A DNA stretch of 48,697 nucleotides, from positions 1 to 48,697 of the forward strand of contig CANHGW010000021.1 of the NCBI GenBank assembly GCA_947460175.1, written 5' to 3'. The notes beneath the pieces are model-generated. The model was given only the letters and a program-made list of their open reading frames with translations. It made no database searches and was not told the DNA's origin. A program made the translations under genes and the position numbers. Shown here piece after piece: positions 26,636 to 35,161 of the stretch. This DNA is from Bacteroidota bacterium (GTDB lineage: Bacteria > Bacteroidota > Bacteroidia > Chitinophagales > Chitinophagaceae). Numbering within the stretch: the first letter of the stretch is position 1; each line of letters begins with the position of its first letter.

Positions 26636-26643
26636 TATTTTTG
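26636..26643 (+). promoter_or_regulatory. TAnnTTTG -7 element for the HAD-like gene
   Basis: TATTTTTG, 36 bp before ATG 26680. It matches the Bacteroidota -7 consensus exactly; no clear -33 element. Confidence 0.5.
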
Positions 26644-26679
26644 AAATAAACAAATGAAGCCAACATATAGAATTTTAGT

Positions 26680-27093
26680 ATGAACTATGCCAATCAAAAA
26701 ACCATTGCAGTTGACTTTGATGGGACAATTGTAGAAGATTGTTATCCTGCCATAGGCAAGAGTCGAACATTCGCATTTGATACTCTTAAACGACTTCAAA
26801 ACGATGGTCATCGACTGATATTATGGACCTATCGAAGTGGTGAAAAACTAGAAGAAGCAGTCAACTTTTGTAAAGAAAATGGCATTGAATTTTATGCTGT
26901 AAATAAAAATTTTCCTGAGGAAGAATACAATGAACAAACACCAAGAAAATTACATGTTGACATTTTTATAGATGATCGAATTGTAGGTGGTTTTCCGGGT
27001 TGGGGCAAAATATATCAACTGTTATTACCCAATGAACCTACTCCTAATATACCTATTAAGAAAAAAGGTTTTTTAGGTTTTGGAAAAAGATAA
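26680..27093 (+). CDS. Small HAD-like hydrolase (BT_0820-type)
   Basis: 137 aa. Motif I is VDFDGTIVED (11-20), with the two Asp residues of the HAD phosphatase nucleophile and acid/base. HRLILWTYRSG has the motif II threonine, and VDIFIDDRIVGGFPGW gives the acidic motif IV. No cap domain, so it is a minimal HAD phosphohydrolase like the stand-alone proteins in Bacteroides. The C-terminus is basic (KKKGFLGFGKR). Substrate unknown. Monocistronic, convergent with purB 31 bp away. Confidence 0.8.
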   Translation: MNYANQKTIAVDFDGTIVEDCYPAIGKSRTFAFDTLKRLQNDGHRLILWTYRSGEKLEEAVNFCKENGIEFYAVNKNFPEEEYNEQTPRKLHVDIFIDDRIVGGFPGWGKIYQLLLPNEPTPNIPIKKKGFLGFGKR

Positions 27094-27124
27094 GCCCGCT
27101 TATTAGCAAGATATATATTGAACT

Positions 27125-28456
27125 CTACTTACCCACATAATTCTGTGGCGTTATTTTCTTCAATTCCTTTTTTACTGTGTCTTTCACTTTAAGTCCATCA
27201 ATAAAAGAATGCATCGTAGCTTGATTAATTTGTTCAGCGCCTCTTGTAAGTTCTTTAAGGGCTTCATACGGGTTATGAAAATCTTCTCTTCGTAAAATTG
27301 TTTGAATTGCTTCTGCCACTACAGCCCAATTGTTTTCAAGATCTGCGTTTATTTTCGAATCATTGACAATCAATTTATTCAATCCTTTGTTTAGTGACTT
27401 ACAAGCAAGAAAGCTGTGTGCAAAAGGAACACCTATGTTTCTCAAAACAGTCGAATCAGTTAAATCTCGTTGCAAACGAGATATTGGCAACTTAGCAGAT
27501 AAATGCTCGTATAATGCATTGGCTATTCCAAAATTTCCTTCTGCATTTTCAAAATCAATAGGATTTACTTTATGCGGCATGGCCGAACTGCCAACCTCAT
27601 TTTTATTCACTTTTTGCTTGAAATAATCCATCGAAATATATTGCCATATGTCTCTGCAAAAATCTATTAAGATTGTATTGATCCGTTTTAAATTATCGAA
27701 TTGAGCTCCCAACAAATCGTAATGTTCGATTTGCGTCGTGTATTGCATTCGTTTCAACAAGAGCGTTTTATTTACAAATTGATTGGCAAATTTTTTCCAG
27801 TCAGTTTTAGGGAAAGCAATATAATGCGCATTGAAATTGCCTGTTGCACCTCCGAATTTTGCTGCATGTGGAATGAGCTTCAACAAACTCAATTGATTTT
27901 CTAATCTTTCTACAAATACCATGATTTCTTTACCCAATCGAGTTGGCGATGCTGATTGACCATGTGTTTTGGCAAGCATAGGAATTCGCTCCCAACTTGT
28001 AGCCATTGACTTTAAACTAGCAACTATTTGTGTGATCATAGGAATCATTTCATTTTCAAGCGCATGCTTCCAAAGTAATGGAATAGCCGTATTATTTATA
28101 TCCTGTGAGGTCAGTCCAAAATGCACCCATTCTTTATGTTTGTTTAATTTGAGCACCACTAATTTTTCTTTGATAAAATATTCAACAGCCTTTACATCAT
28201 GATTCGTTATTTTCTCAATATTCTTAATTTTCTGTGCATCCGCTACCGAAAATTGTGTTACGATGAGTCTTAGCGCCTTTTGCTGAGAAGCTGTCAATAC
28301 AAAAAACTTACTTTGTGACAAGGCTATAAAATATTCAATTTCAACATGAACACGGTATTTAATCAACGCAAATTCGGAAAAATAAGCAGCTAATGATTCA
28401 AGTTGATTACCATAACGACCGTCGATGGGTGAAATCGCCATTAATTGTGAAGACAT
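27125..28456 (-). CDS. purB: Adenylosuccinate lyase
   Basis: 443 aa. It cleaves SAICAR to AICAR and adenylosuccinate to AMP plus fumarate in purine synthesis. The fumarase/aspartase signature GSSAMPHKVNPIDFENAEGN is intact. The N-terminus ISPIDGRYGNQLESLAAYFSEFALIKYRV is diagnostic of the PurB type common in Proteobacteria and Bacteroidota. HFGLTSQDINNTA and KTHGQSASPTRLGKE provide the other active-site histidines. Divergent from mqnA, with facing promoters in the short gap between them. Confidence 0.96.
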   Translation of the reverse strand: MSSQLMAISPIDGRYGNQLESLAAYFSEFALIKYRVHVEIEYFIALSQSKFFVLTASQQKALRLIVTQFSVADAQKIKNIEKITNHDVKAVEYFIKEKLVVLKLNKHKEWVHFGLTSQDINNTAIPLLWKHALENEMIPMITQIVASLKSMATSWERIPMLAKTHGQSASPTRLGKEIMVFVERLENQLSLLKLIPHAAKFGGATGNFNAHYIAFPKTDWKKFANQFVNKTLLLKRMQYTTQIEHYDLLGAQFDNLKRINTILIDFCRDIWQYISMDYFKQKVNKNEVGSSAMPHKVNPIDFENAEGNFGIANALYEHLSAKLPISRLQRDLTDSTVLRNIGVPFAHSFLACKSLNKGLNKLIVNDSKINADLENNWAVVAEAIQTILRREDFHNPYEALKELTRGAEQINQATMHSFIDGLKVKDTVKKELKKITPQNYVGK

Positions 28457-28473
28457 AGAAAATATTTAAGAGT

Positions 28474-28481
28474 CAAAGTTA
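28474..28481 (-). promoter_or_regulatory. TAnnTTTG -7 element for purB
   Basis: The minus strand reads TAACTTTG, 17 bp from ATG 28456. It faces the mqnA element 21 bp away, so both promoters are packed into about 60 bp. Confidence 0.5.
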
Positions 28482-28502
28482 ATCAAAGCAATTTGTAACG
28501 CG

Positions 28503-28510
28503 TATATTTG
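28503..28510 (+). promoter_or_regulatory. TAnnTTTG -7 element for mqnA
   Basis: TATATTTG ends 9 bp before ATG 28520. The TTG at 28508-28510 could be mistaken for a start codon but is the end of this box, so the leader must be very short. Confidence 0.55.
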
Positions 28511-28519
28511 CGTCCGTTT

Positions 28520-29263
28520 ATGCAAAAAAAGATTCGAGTTGGTGCTGTCAGTTATTTAAATACAAAACCCCTTATTTATGGTTTTGAGAAAGGTAAGATG
28601 AAGGATGAAATCGAGTTAACACTGGATTATCCATCCAAACTAATGACTAGCTTGCAAAAAAACCAATTGGATATAGCCTTACTTCCAGTTGCTTCTATTT
28701 CTAGCATTCCAAATACAGAAATAATCAGCTCTTATTGCATTGCTTCAAATAGGCAGGTAGCTTCTGTATGTCTTTTTAGTGAGGTTCCTATCGAAGAAAT
28801 ACAAGAAATCTATCTTGACTATCAGTCTCGTACGAGTGTAGCACTTCTTCGTATTTTGTTACGAGATTATTGGCATATGCGTCCTATGCTACTCGATGCT
28901 GATGAGGATTATATCAACAAAATCAAAGGCAAAACGGCTGGGATAATAATAGGTGATCGTGCATTGGAAAATTACAATCACTTTCCATTCAGATATGATT
29001 TAGCCGAAGCATGGTTCGAACATACGCAACTCCCTTTTGTATTTGCAGCATGGGTAACAAATCAGGCCCTCACCGACGACTTCAAAGCAGACTTTAATAA
29101 TACCATTGGTGAAGGTCTCCAACATATGGATGATGTATTAGCATCCAATTCTATAAAAGAATATGATCTCAAAACCTATTTTACCGAAAACATTAGTTAC
29201 GAATTAAATGAGGATAAACAAAAGGGACTTACCATGTTTTTGAAACTTGTTGAACAATTGTAA
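28520..29263 (+). CDS. mqnA: Chorismate dehydratase, futalosine menaquinone pathway
   Basis: About 247 aa from ATG 28520. The N-terminus RVGAVSYLNTKPLIYGF is the MqnA signature. LDYPSKLMTSLQKNQLDIALLPVAS and IGDRALENY follow the periplasmic-binding-like fold of MqnA/MqnD. It converts chorismate to 3-enolpyruvoylbenzoate, the first step of the alternative menaquinone route. The open frame extends 4 codons further to a TTG, but that triplet forms part of the TAnnTTTG promoter, so I choose the ATG. No other mqn gene is nearby. Confidence 0.93.
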   Translation: MQKKIRVGAVSYLNTKPLIYGFEKGKMKDEIELTLDYPSKLMTSLQKNQLDIALLPVASISSIPNTEIISSYCIASNRQVASVCLFSEVPIEEIQEIYLDYQSRTSVALLRILLRDYWHMRPMLLDADEDYINKIKGKTAGIIIGDRALENYNHFPFRYDLAEAWFEHTQLPFVFAAWVTNQALTDDFKADFNNTIGEGLQHMDDVLASNSIKEYDLKTYFTENISYELNEDKQKGLTMFLKLVEQL

Positions 29264-29314
29264 TTTTTTTTTAATTGCTTTGCGATTCCAATCCGATGAA
29301 TAGTGGTGCCACTC

Positions 29315-29600
29315 CATGACGGTAATACAAGAATCATTTCGTTGGGAATATAGATGGCTTCGTGCCTCGCCATGACGGTGGTTTAAGAAGCATTTCGTTG
29401 GAAATACAGATGGCCGCGTGCCTCGCCATGACGGTGGTTTAAGAATCATTTCGTTAGGAACACAGATGGCCGCGTACCTCGCCATGACGGTGGTTTAAGA
29501 ATCATTTCGTTGGGAATACAGATGGCCGCGGGCCGCGCCATGACGGTGGTTTAAGAGTCATTTCGTTGGGAATAAAGATGGCCGCGGGCCGCGCCATGAC
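29315..29600. repeat. Five-unit 56-bp tandem array
   Basis: Units begin with CATGAC at 29315, 29371, 29427, 29483 and 29539, and a final CATGAC starts at 29595, so the period is exactly 56 bp each time. Each unit contains TCATTTCGTTGGGAATACAG and a GC-rich core GCCGCGTGCCTCGC or GCCGCGGGCCGCGC. Drift is directional: the first unit reads GGCTTCGTGCC, the middle ones GGCCGCGTGCC and the last two GGCCGCGGGCC. The core is related to the element at 26587-26616. There are no unique spacers, so it is not a CRISPR. Confidence 0.92.
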
Positions 29601-29666
29601 TACAAAGTTTAATACAGATTTCTTTTTTTCATCCAAGAAAAAAAATAATTATCGTAGCTTTCCTAT

Positions 29667-29674
29667 TATCTTTG
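29667..29674 (+). promoter_or_regulatory. TAnnTTTG -7 element for the solute-binding protein gene
   Basis: TATCTTTG ends 12 bp before ATG 29687. The TTG at 29672 that opens the longest frame lies inside the box. Confidence 0.5.
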
Positions 29675-29686
29675 AAATACTTATAT

Positions 29687-31318
29687 ATGCAATTTCAATC
29701 ATTCTATAAATTCTATTATCCGAGTATTTTCTTTTTACTTATGATGTATTTGAATAGTTGTAATTCTTTTCATTCCAATAAAAAAATATTCAATATCAAT
29801 CAAGTACAAGGTGTTGAATCATTGGATCCTGCTTTTGCAAAGAATTTGAATATCATGTGGCATGTACATACTATATACAATCGACTCATAGAGTATGACG
29901 AACACATGCAAGTAAAACCATCACTTGCAACTAAATGGACAATATCACCTGATCGAAAAACATACCAATTTCACATTCGGAATGATGTGTATTTTCATGA
30001 CAATGAAGCTTTCCCAAATGGAAAAGGAAGAAAGATGACAGCCCATGATATCGTGTATAGTTTTAATCGCATCATTCATGAAAAAACGGCTTCTCCTGGA
30101 GCATGGATATTCAATGACCGTGTAGATAGTACCAAACCTTTTGAAGCGATCAATGACACGCTTTTTGAATTGCATTTACTTCGTCCATTCAATCCTATGT
30201 TGGGTATTTTGAGTATGCAATATTGCTCCATAGTACCACATGAAGTTGTAGAAAAATGGGGTAAGGATTTCAGGTCGCATCCCTGTGGTACTGGGGCTTT
30301 CGTGTTTCAACAATGGGAAGAAGCAGTCGCTATTACGTATCGTAAAAACAATCAGTATTGGGAAAAGGATTCTGCAGGAAATCAATTACCTTATATCGAT
30401 GGTATCAAAGCAACTTTTATTGATAGTAAAGCCACTGAGTTTTTATTATTTATGCAAGGTGATTTGGATTTTATGAATGGTATCGATGTCTCATTTAAAG
30501 ATCAGGTATTGAGCAAACAAGGTGAACTTAAACAAGATTATAACGGAAAAATTGAATTGCACAAACATGCCTATTTAAATGTAGAATATCTTGGAATTTT
30601 ACTCGACTCATCGTTGAATCCGCAAAAGATATTATTAAATAAAAAAATAAGACAAGCTATTAATTATGGTTTTGATAGAAACAAATTAGTCACCTATTTG
30701 AGAAATAGCATTGGCGTTCCTGCACATGCTGGCATTGTACCTGCAAGCCTTCCTGGCTATGACACAAATCTTGTAAAAGGTTTTACCTATCAACCTGAAT
30801 TAGCGCAACAACTTATTAATGAGGTTAAAAAAGAAAATGGAGACAAATTACCAAGCATCACATTATTATCAAACGACAACTATTCCGATCGATGCAATTT
30901 TATTGCGTCTCAATTAACTTCCTTAGGTCTTGAAATCAATATCGAAATCATGCAACCCTCTTTGTTGAGAGAACAAATGAGCAACTCAAAAGCACCCTTC
31001 TTTTGGGCTACTTGGATAGCTGATTATCCTGATGCTGAAAGTTATCTTACTATGTTTTATGGCAAAAACACTGCACCGCCCAATTATACACGATTTAAAA
31101 ATAAAACGTTCGATTTATTATACGAGGAAAGTTTAACAACTGATCTAGATGCTAGAAAGATAGACCTGTATCAGCAAATGGATCGAATTATTATTAATGA
31201 AGCGCCTTGTGTCCCATTGTTCTACGATGAAGTAATGCACTTTACCAATAAACGAGTAAGTAATTGGAAAACGAATAGCTTAAACCTAATTGAATTAAAG
31301 GAAGTGGTAATAAAATAA
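29687..31318 (+). CDS. Lipoprotein solute-binding protein, family 5 (DppA/OppA-like)
   Basis: About 543 aa from ATG 29687. Lipoprotein signal peptide with hydrophobic core IFFLLMMYLNSC (lipobox Cys25). Family 5 features: VQGVESLDPAFAKN, AHDIVYSFNRI, HLLRPFNPMLGILSMQYCSIVPHEVVEKWG, and CGTGAFVFQQW. It should bind peptides or related ligands outside the inner membrane and deliver them to an ABC permease. No permease or ATPase gene adjoins it, so it is an orphan component. Upstream is the 56-bp array; downstream is a convergent gene. Confidence 0.9.
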   Translation: MQFQSFYKFYYPSIFFLLMMYLNSCNSFHSNKKIFNINQVQGVESLDPAFAKNLNIMWHVHTIYNRLIEYDEHMQVKPSLATKWTISPDRKTYQFHIRNDVYFHDNEAFPNGKGRKMTAHDIVYSFNRIIHEKTASPGAWIFNDRVDSTKPFEAINDTLFELHLLRPFNPMLGILSMQYCSIVPHEVVEKWGKDFRSHPCGTGAFVFQQWEEAVAITYRKNNQYWEKDSAGNQLPYIDGIKATFIDSKATEFLLFMQGDLDFMNGIDVSFKDQVLSKQGELKQDYNGKIELHKHAYLNVEYLGILLDSSLNPQKILLNKKIRQAINYGFDRNKLVTYLRNSIGVPAHAGIVPASLPGYDTNLVKGFTYQPELAQQLINEVKKENGDKLPSITLLSNDNYSDRCNFIASQLTSLGLEINIEIMQPSLLREQMSNSKAPFFWATWIADYPDAESYLTMFYGKNTAPPNYTRFKNKTFDLLYEESLTTDLDARKIDLYQQMDRIIINEAPCVPLFYDEVMHFTNKRVSNWKTNSLNLIELKEVVIK

Positions 31319-31325
31319 GTTTTTA

Positions 31326-31372
31326 ATTGTTAGTTGTTAGTTATTAGTTGTTAGTTATTAGTTGCAAGTTGA
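31326..31372. repeat. 7-bp microsatellite-like repeat (TTAGTTG/TTAGTTA)
   Basis: About six imperfect heptamers in the convergent gap directly after the solute-binding gene stop. Noncoding; no hairpin. Confidence 0.7.
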
Positions 31373-31403
31373 GAGTGATAACATAGTATTTAGATTAATA
31401 GAA

Positions 31404-31456
31404 ATCTCATTTCTCACATCTCATTTCTCACATCTCATTTCTCACATCTCACATCT
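31404..31456. repeat. 14-bp tandem repeat abutting the arginine decarboxylase stop
   Basis: Three exact ATCTCATTTCTCAC units start at 31404, 31418 and 31432, followed by the half unit ATCTCAC and ATCT. The array reaches the decarboxylase stop codon (complement of 31455-31457). Confidence 0.85.
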
Positions 31457-32909
31457 ATTTAATATATCCTAAAATCTTTAACATACTTTGATAGGTTTGC
31501 TCTTTGGCATATAACCAATCGATTAGCTTTCCTGATTTGTCGTATTCAACCACTACATGTTTAGGTGAAGGAATCATACAATGTTTGATACCTCCATAGC
31601 CTGCTAATTGATCTTGATAGGCGCCTGTGTGAAAAAACCCAATATAAAGAGGCTCATCTACATTGGCGATTGCTTTCGCTTTAGCAGTTCGCATATCGTA
31701 TTGTGATGGCGATTTACTTTTAGGTAAAAACACTGCATTGATATGTTCTTCCGAAGTATAAAAATCATGGCTATCACATGTCAATCCACCCAAATGAACT
31801 TCTTGATATTCTTCGTCCCATTTATTGACAGGTAACATCAAAAATTTCTCTCCAATTCCCCACGTATCTGGTAAGGTAGTAATAAATGAACTGTCAATCA
31901 TATACCATATCTCACGATCATTTTGCATTTTTTCATCTAATACTGAATAGATGACGGCACCCGATTCACCCACTGTAAATGAGCCAAACTCAGTATATAT
32001 ATTTGGTACATCCACCTTATTAGCCTTACATACTTTTTTGATAGTAGCCACTATCTCATTCACCATATAATTATAATCATAATCAAAAGCAAGCGAATGC
32101 TTGATAGGAAATCCACCACCTATATTTAAACTGTCTAACTCAGGCGCAATCTTTTTCAATTGACAATAAAGATTCAATACTTTATTCAATTCACTCCAAT
32201 AATAGATGTCATCTTTGATTCCTTTGTTCATGAAGAAATGCAACATCTTCAATTGAAAACGATCATTCCCTTTCAATTTATCGACGTAAAATTCTAAAAC
32301 ATCTCTTGTACGAATACCTAATCGTGATGTATAAAAATCAAAGGATGGTTCTTCTTCTGCTGCAATGCGAATTCCAACTTTCACAGGATTTTTAGAACGA
32401 ATTGATTTTTTATATTCCTCAAATTCATTTTTATTATCTAAAACAGGAATCACATTGGTAAATCCTGCATTAATTAATTGAGCGATATTTCTAGTATATG
32501 CTTTGGTTTTAAAACCATTGCATATTACGTAAGTATCTTTATTAATTTTTTTTCGTTGATATAAATTGCGAATAATCTCAAGATCGTATGCAAAGGAAGT
32601 TTCAAGATGCACATTGTGCTTGACTGTTTCTTCTACGATAAAAGAAAAATGAGAGCTCTTAGTGCAATAGCAATAAAAATATTCTCCACCATACTTTTGT
32701 TTTTTAATTGCATCTGCAAACATTTTTTTAGCCTTATTGATTTGCATTCCAATTTTAGGCAAAAAAGTCATTTTCAAAGGCGTACCATATTTGTCAATAA
32801 TTTTTTTCAAATCGACTCCATTAAATTGAAGGTAATTGTCTTTAACTACAAAGCCTTCTTGTGGAAAATCGAAGGTCTGGTTTACAAGGTCATGATAAGT
32901 ATTGCTCAT
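31455..32909 (-). CDS. speA: Arginine decarboxylase, short Bacteroidota form
   Basis: 484 aa, shorter than the ~630-660 aa proteobacterial SpeA. Fold-III PLP decarboxylase: Lys84 in YFYCYCTKSSHF binds PLP, NIGGGFPIKHS is the phosphate-binding glycine loop, and HLGGLTCDSHDFY carries the substrate/dimer-interface Cys-Asp motif. It decarboxylates arginine to agmatine, the first step of polyamine synthesis. Own TAnnTTTG promoter upstream. A diaminopimelate decarboxylase role is less likely because of the DSHDFY motif and Bacteroidota arginine-decarboxylase-like length and order. Confidence 0.88.
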   Translation of the reverse strand: MSNTYHDLVNQTFDFPQEGFVVKDNYLQFNGVDLKKIIDKYGTPLKMTFLPKIGMQINKAKKMFADAIKKQKYGGEYFYCYCTKSSHFSFIVEETVKHNVHLETSFAYDLEIIRNLYQRKKINKDTYVICNGFKTKAYTRNIAQLINAGFTNVIPVLDNKNEFEEYKKSIRSKNPVKVGIRIAAEEEPSFDFYTSRLGIRTRDVLEFYVDKLKGNDRFQLKMLHFFMNKGIKDDIYYWSELNKVLNLYCQLKKIAPELDSLNIGGGFPIKHSLAFDYDYNYMVNEIVATIKKVCKANKVDVPNIYTEFGSFTVGESGAVIYSVLDEKMQNDREIWYMIDSSFITTLPDTWGIGEKFLMLPVNKWDEEYQEVHLGGLTCDSHDFYTSEEHINAVFLPKSKSPSQYDMRTAKAKAIANVDEPLYIGFFHTGAYQDQLAGYGGIKHCMIPSPKHVVVEYDKSGKLIDWLYAKEQTYQSMLKILGYIK

Positions 32910-32942
32910 TTCTATTCAAGAAAATTGTTAAATATGGTTTTG

Positions 32943-32950
32943 CAAATGTA
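32943..32950 (-). promoter_or_regulatory. TAnnTTTG -7 element for the arginine decarboxylase gene
   Basis: The minus strand reads TACATTTG, 33 bp before ATG 32909. Exact consensus; no clear -33 element. Confidence 0.5.
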
Positions 32951-32981
32951 AAGATGAATTCAATTTAAATTTAAACTATTT

Positions 32982-33593
32982 TCAACTAATTAAAATCAAC
33001 TCTTTTGACCTATTTCCCATACAAAACAATAAGTCCAGCATGCTGAGACCGCTTACAAACCCATGTCTTTCACCAAAAGGTTGAAGATATTCTATTTGAA
33101 CAGATTTAAGTTTAAGCCTATTTCTCTTATCTACATAGTGATCTTCAATATTATTTACATATTCATTGCTAAGCAACAATGTATTTTTCAATTTCATTAA
33201 TTGATTCATCACTTCAATACTATTCAAATTGAGGTCTAATAAGAACGTATGTTTTTTTTGATAAAAACCAAAAATAGATTGCTCAAAATATTCAAAAAAA
33301 GGCGTACGTCGATAGCAAGCATCTAAGGTATACCAATGCTGATGTTGCCACTTTTCATCGTAGGATATCTTCACATCTTTCATCAACGTTTTTTGATTTC
33401 GCCCCCCAAGCAACGGCACTGTCAATGCTATTTTGCCATTGGGCCCACATACATAACATCTATTGCGCCCACTAGCCCTTACAAAATATTCATATTGTTC
33501 TATCAACACCTCGTCAGCTGTTAAATAATCCTTATACCATTCTATGGAAGGAAAATATTCACAATCTAAAAGTGTGGTTTGTACGCTACTCAT
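32982..33593 (-). CDS. WbqC-family protein
   Basis: 203 aa. LLDCEYFPSIEWYKDYLTADEVLIEQYEYF and SGRNRCYVCGPNGKIALTVPLLGGRNQKTLMKDVKISYDEKWQHQHWYTL are the characteristic WbqC opening. RTPFFEYF and FGERHGFVSGLSMLDLLFCMG close the domain. WbqC proteins occur in O-antigen loci of some bacteria and as stand-alone genes in Bacteroidota; their reaction is not established. The start is 14 bp from the divergent GWxTD gene, so any promoter must overlap the neighbour. Confidence 0.88.
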   Translation of the reverse strand: MSSVQTTLLDCEYFPSIEWYKDYLTADEVLIEQYEYFVRASGRNRCYVCGPNGKIALTVPLLGGRNQKTLMKDVKISYDEKWQHQHWYTLDACYRRTPFFEYFEQSIFGFYQKKHTFLLDLNLNSIEVMNQLMKLKNTLLLSNEYVNNIEDHYVDKRNRLKLKSVQIEYLQPFGERHGFVSGLSMLDLLFCMGNRSKELILIS

Positions 33594-33607
33594 TGTATTT
33601 TTACAAA

Positions 33608-34696
33608 ATGAGGCTAAAGATAAATCAGCATTTCATTGTATTGTTATTAATGTTACCACTTTCTGCTTTTTCATATGTGAATGATTCACTTAGTCGCGTG
33701 TATATTTCCAACAAAATAGAATTGGACGAAGAATCTTCCTCACTTCAGTTACTTGAAATGGATTATCCATTTTTTGATACAGATGCTAAACAATTATATT
33801 TCTTTTTAGAACTCATTCAAACTACGCAACATCACCCTGCTTCGTTTCTTTATGTAGAAATAAAAAAACGAAGTAATATGCAATTCAAACAAAAACCCAC
33901 TTATACTAAACGAATTGAATTATCCAGTTTGATAGGTGGCAGAATGCTTGATAGCATTGACATTGAGCAGGCTGCATTACCATCTGGCAATTATGATTTA
34001 ATAGTCAATTACATGAATGATTCAAACCATGTGACATCAATGAAAAAAGCTGGGTTTCAATTATTGAGAAATAATGTAGTACAGAGCAAAGAACCAATTA
34101 TTGATGAATATGAAATCAATAATACCTCAAACATCATTGATTTCGAAAAAACATTTGTGGGAAAATACTCCCTCGAACAATTGAAAAAAAATATACCTGC
34201 CTTGGAACCCATTGCAAAGGGAGGAGAAATTAAAGTCATAAAAGAAATTACACGAAATGTTGATTTGAAATTTTTAAAACAATTCTTTTATAATTTTTGG
34301 TCTAGCAGGAATAATGCTACACCTGAAAAAGCATGGCTTGAATATGCAGACAAATTAAATACTATCAGTAAAAAATATGGTTCCAATGCAACTCCAGGAT
34401 ATGAAAGTGATCGAGGTAAAATATACTTGATCTATGGCGAACCAGATATACAAGAACGAATTGTAAATGAAAAAGGCGCTCGCCCATATGAAGTTTGGTT
34501 TTATTACTCGACCAATAGTAGAAGCAATGTGAAATTTTTATTTTACCAATCAGGCATGATGGCTAATCAAATGTATTTATTGCACTCCACTGAAGAAGAC
34601 ATCTTAGTGAATCCACAATGGAAGCTACTCTTGTTAGAAGACCCCAATAACAAAGACACCAAATTAATGCACCGAGTTTTCGAATATTTTAAATAA
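33608..34696 (+). CDS. GWxTD-domain protein
   Basis: 362 aa from ATG 33608. Signal peptide at residues 1-22 (KINQHFIVLLLMLPLSAFSY). The C-terminal ~150 residues are the GWxTD domain: LKFLKQFFYNFWSSRNNATPEKAWLEYADK, then the core ATPGYESDRGKIYLIYGEPDI, where the motif reads GYESD instead of GWxTD. The open frame begins 12 codons earlier, but that would run into the divergent WbqC start and precede the signal peptide. Function unknown; probably exported or periplasmic. Confidence 0.85.
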   Translation: MRLKINQHFIVLLLMLPLSAFSYVNDSLSRVYISNKIELDEESSSLQLLEMDYPFFDTDAKQLYFFLELIQTTQHHPASFLYVEIKKRSNMQFKQKPTYTKRIELSSLIGGRMLDSIDIEQAALPSGNYDLIVNYMNDSNHVTSMKKAGFQLLRNNVVQSKEPIIDEYEINNTSNIIDFEKTFVGKYSLEQLKKNIPALEPIAKGGEIKVIKEITRNVDLKFLKQFFYNFWSSRNNATPEKAWLEYADKLNTISKKYGSNATPGYESDRGKIYLIYGEPDIQERIVNEKGARPYEVWFYYSTNSRSNVKFLFYQSGMMANQMYLLHSTEEDILVNPQWKLLLLEDPNNKDTKLMHRVFEYFK

Positions 34697-34702
34697 CTTA
34701 TC

Positions 34703-35161
34703 ATGAAAAAAATTACATTCTTATTGCTTGCTCTTTCTGCATTTATCATACTTCAATCGGCTGGATGTGGCAACGACATTAAAGAACTAGAATACAAAGG
34801 CATTCAAAAAACAGCGCTTCAAACATTATCGCTCAACAATGCTGCTATCCGTGTCGATCTTGGCTATTATAATCCAAATAATTTTGGCATTGATGTAAAA
34901 GAAACGAATCTGAATATTTACCTTAATGATAAATTTGTAGGAGTAGCCGATCAACCCCTCAAAACACAAATACCCAAATTATCTGACTTTACATTTCCTA
35001 TAGTTGCACACTTTGATCCACTTAAAATAATTGGGCCTGCCATTGGTTCATTATTATCAAAGAAAAATAAACTAGGGATACAGGGTTCAGCCAAACTTGG
35101 CAAAGGTGGTATTTACATTAAAGTTCCAGTTCAAATAGAAGAACAAGTGAGTATTTACTAA
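34703..35161 (+). CDS. LEA14-like lipoprotein
   Basis: 152 aa. Lipoprotein signal with LQSAGC (Cys22). The remainder fits the LEA type 2/WHy fold: SLNNAAIRVDLGYYNPNNFGIDVKETNLNIYLNDKFVGVADQ, where the NPN motif is typical, followed by FPIVAHFDPLKI. Seven bp after the GWxTD gene, so probably co-transcribed. It ends in a CTAA overlap with the convergent gene. Envelope protein of unknown function. Confidence 0.85.
   Translation: MKKITFLLLALSAFIILQSAGCGNDIKELEYKGIQKTALQTLSLNNAAIRVDLGYYNPNNFGIDVKETNLNIYLNDKFVGVADQPLKTQIPKLSDFTFPIVAHFDPLKIIGPAIGSLLSKKNKLGIQGSAKLGKGGIYIKVPVQIEEQVSIY

Larger units (their letters stand above)
26328..26679. other. 352-bp divergent intergenic region
   Basis: Separates the divergent NusG-like and HAD-like genes. 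It holds a promoter element for each side (26382-26389 minus, 26636-26643 plus) and one copy of a dispersed GC-rich repeat (26587-26616). No gene or RNA recognised in the remainder. Confidence 0.6.
29264..29686. other. 423-bp noncoding region between mqnA and the solute-binding gene
   Basis: Dominated by a GC-rich 56-bp tandem array (29315-29600), with an AT-rich 3' part carrying the next promoter. An antisense reading frame through the array exists only because the repeat lacks stops, and it is not treated as a gene. Confidence 0.7.

Noticed and set aside
27091-27102. Short dyad TAAGC-CC-GCTTA after the HAD-like gene, as a terminator
   Set aside because: The stem is 5 bp with a 2-nt loop and no T tract, too weak to call.
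29204-29485. 93-codon minus-strand frame across the 56-bp array
   Set aside because: It consists of translated repeat units and overlaps the mqnA 3' end. A stop-free repeat explains it.
29315-29600. Possible CRISPR array
   Set aside because: The 56-bp units are directly tandem with no distinct spacers between repeats, and no cas genes are in the window.
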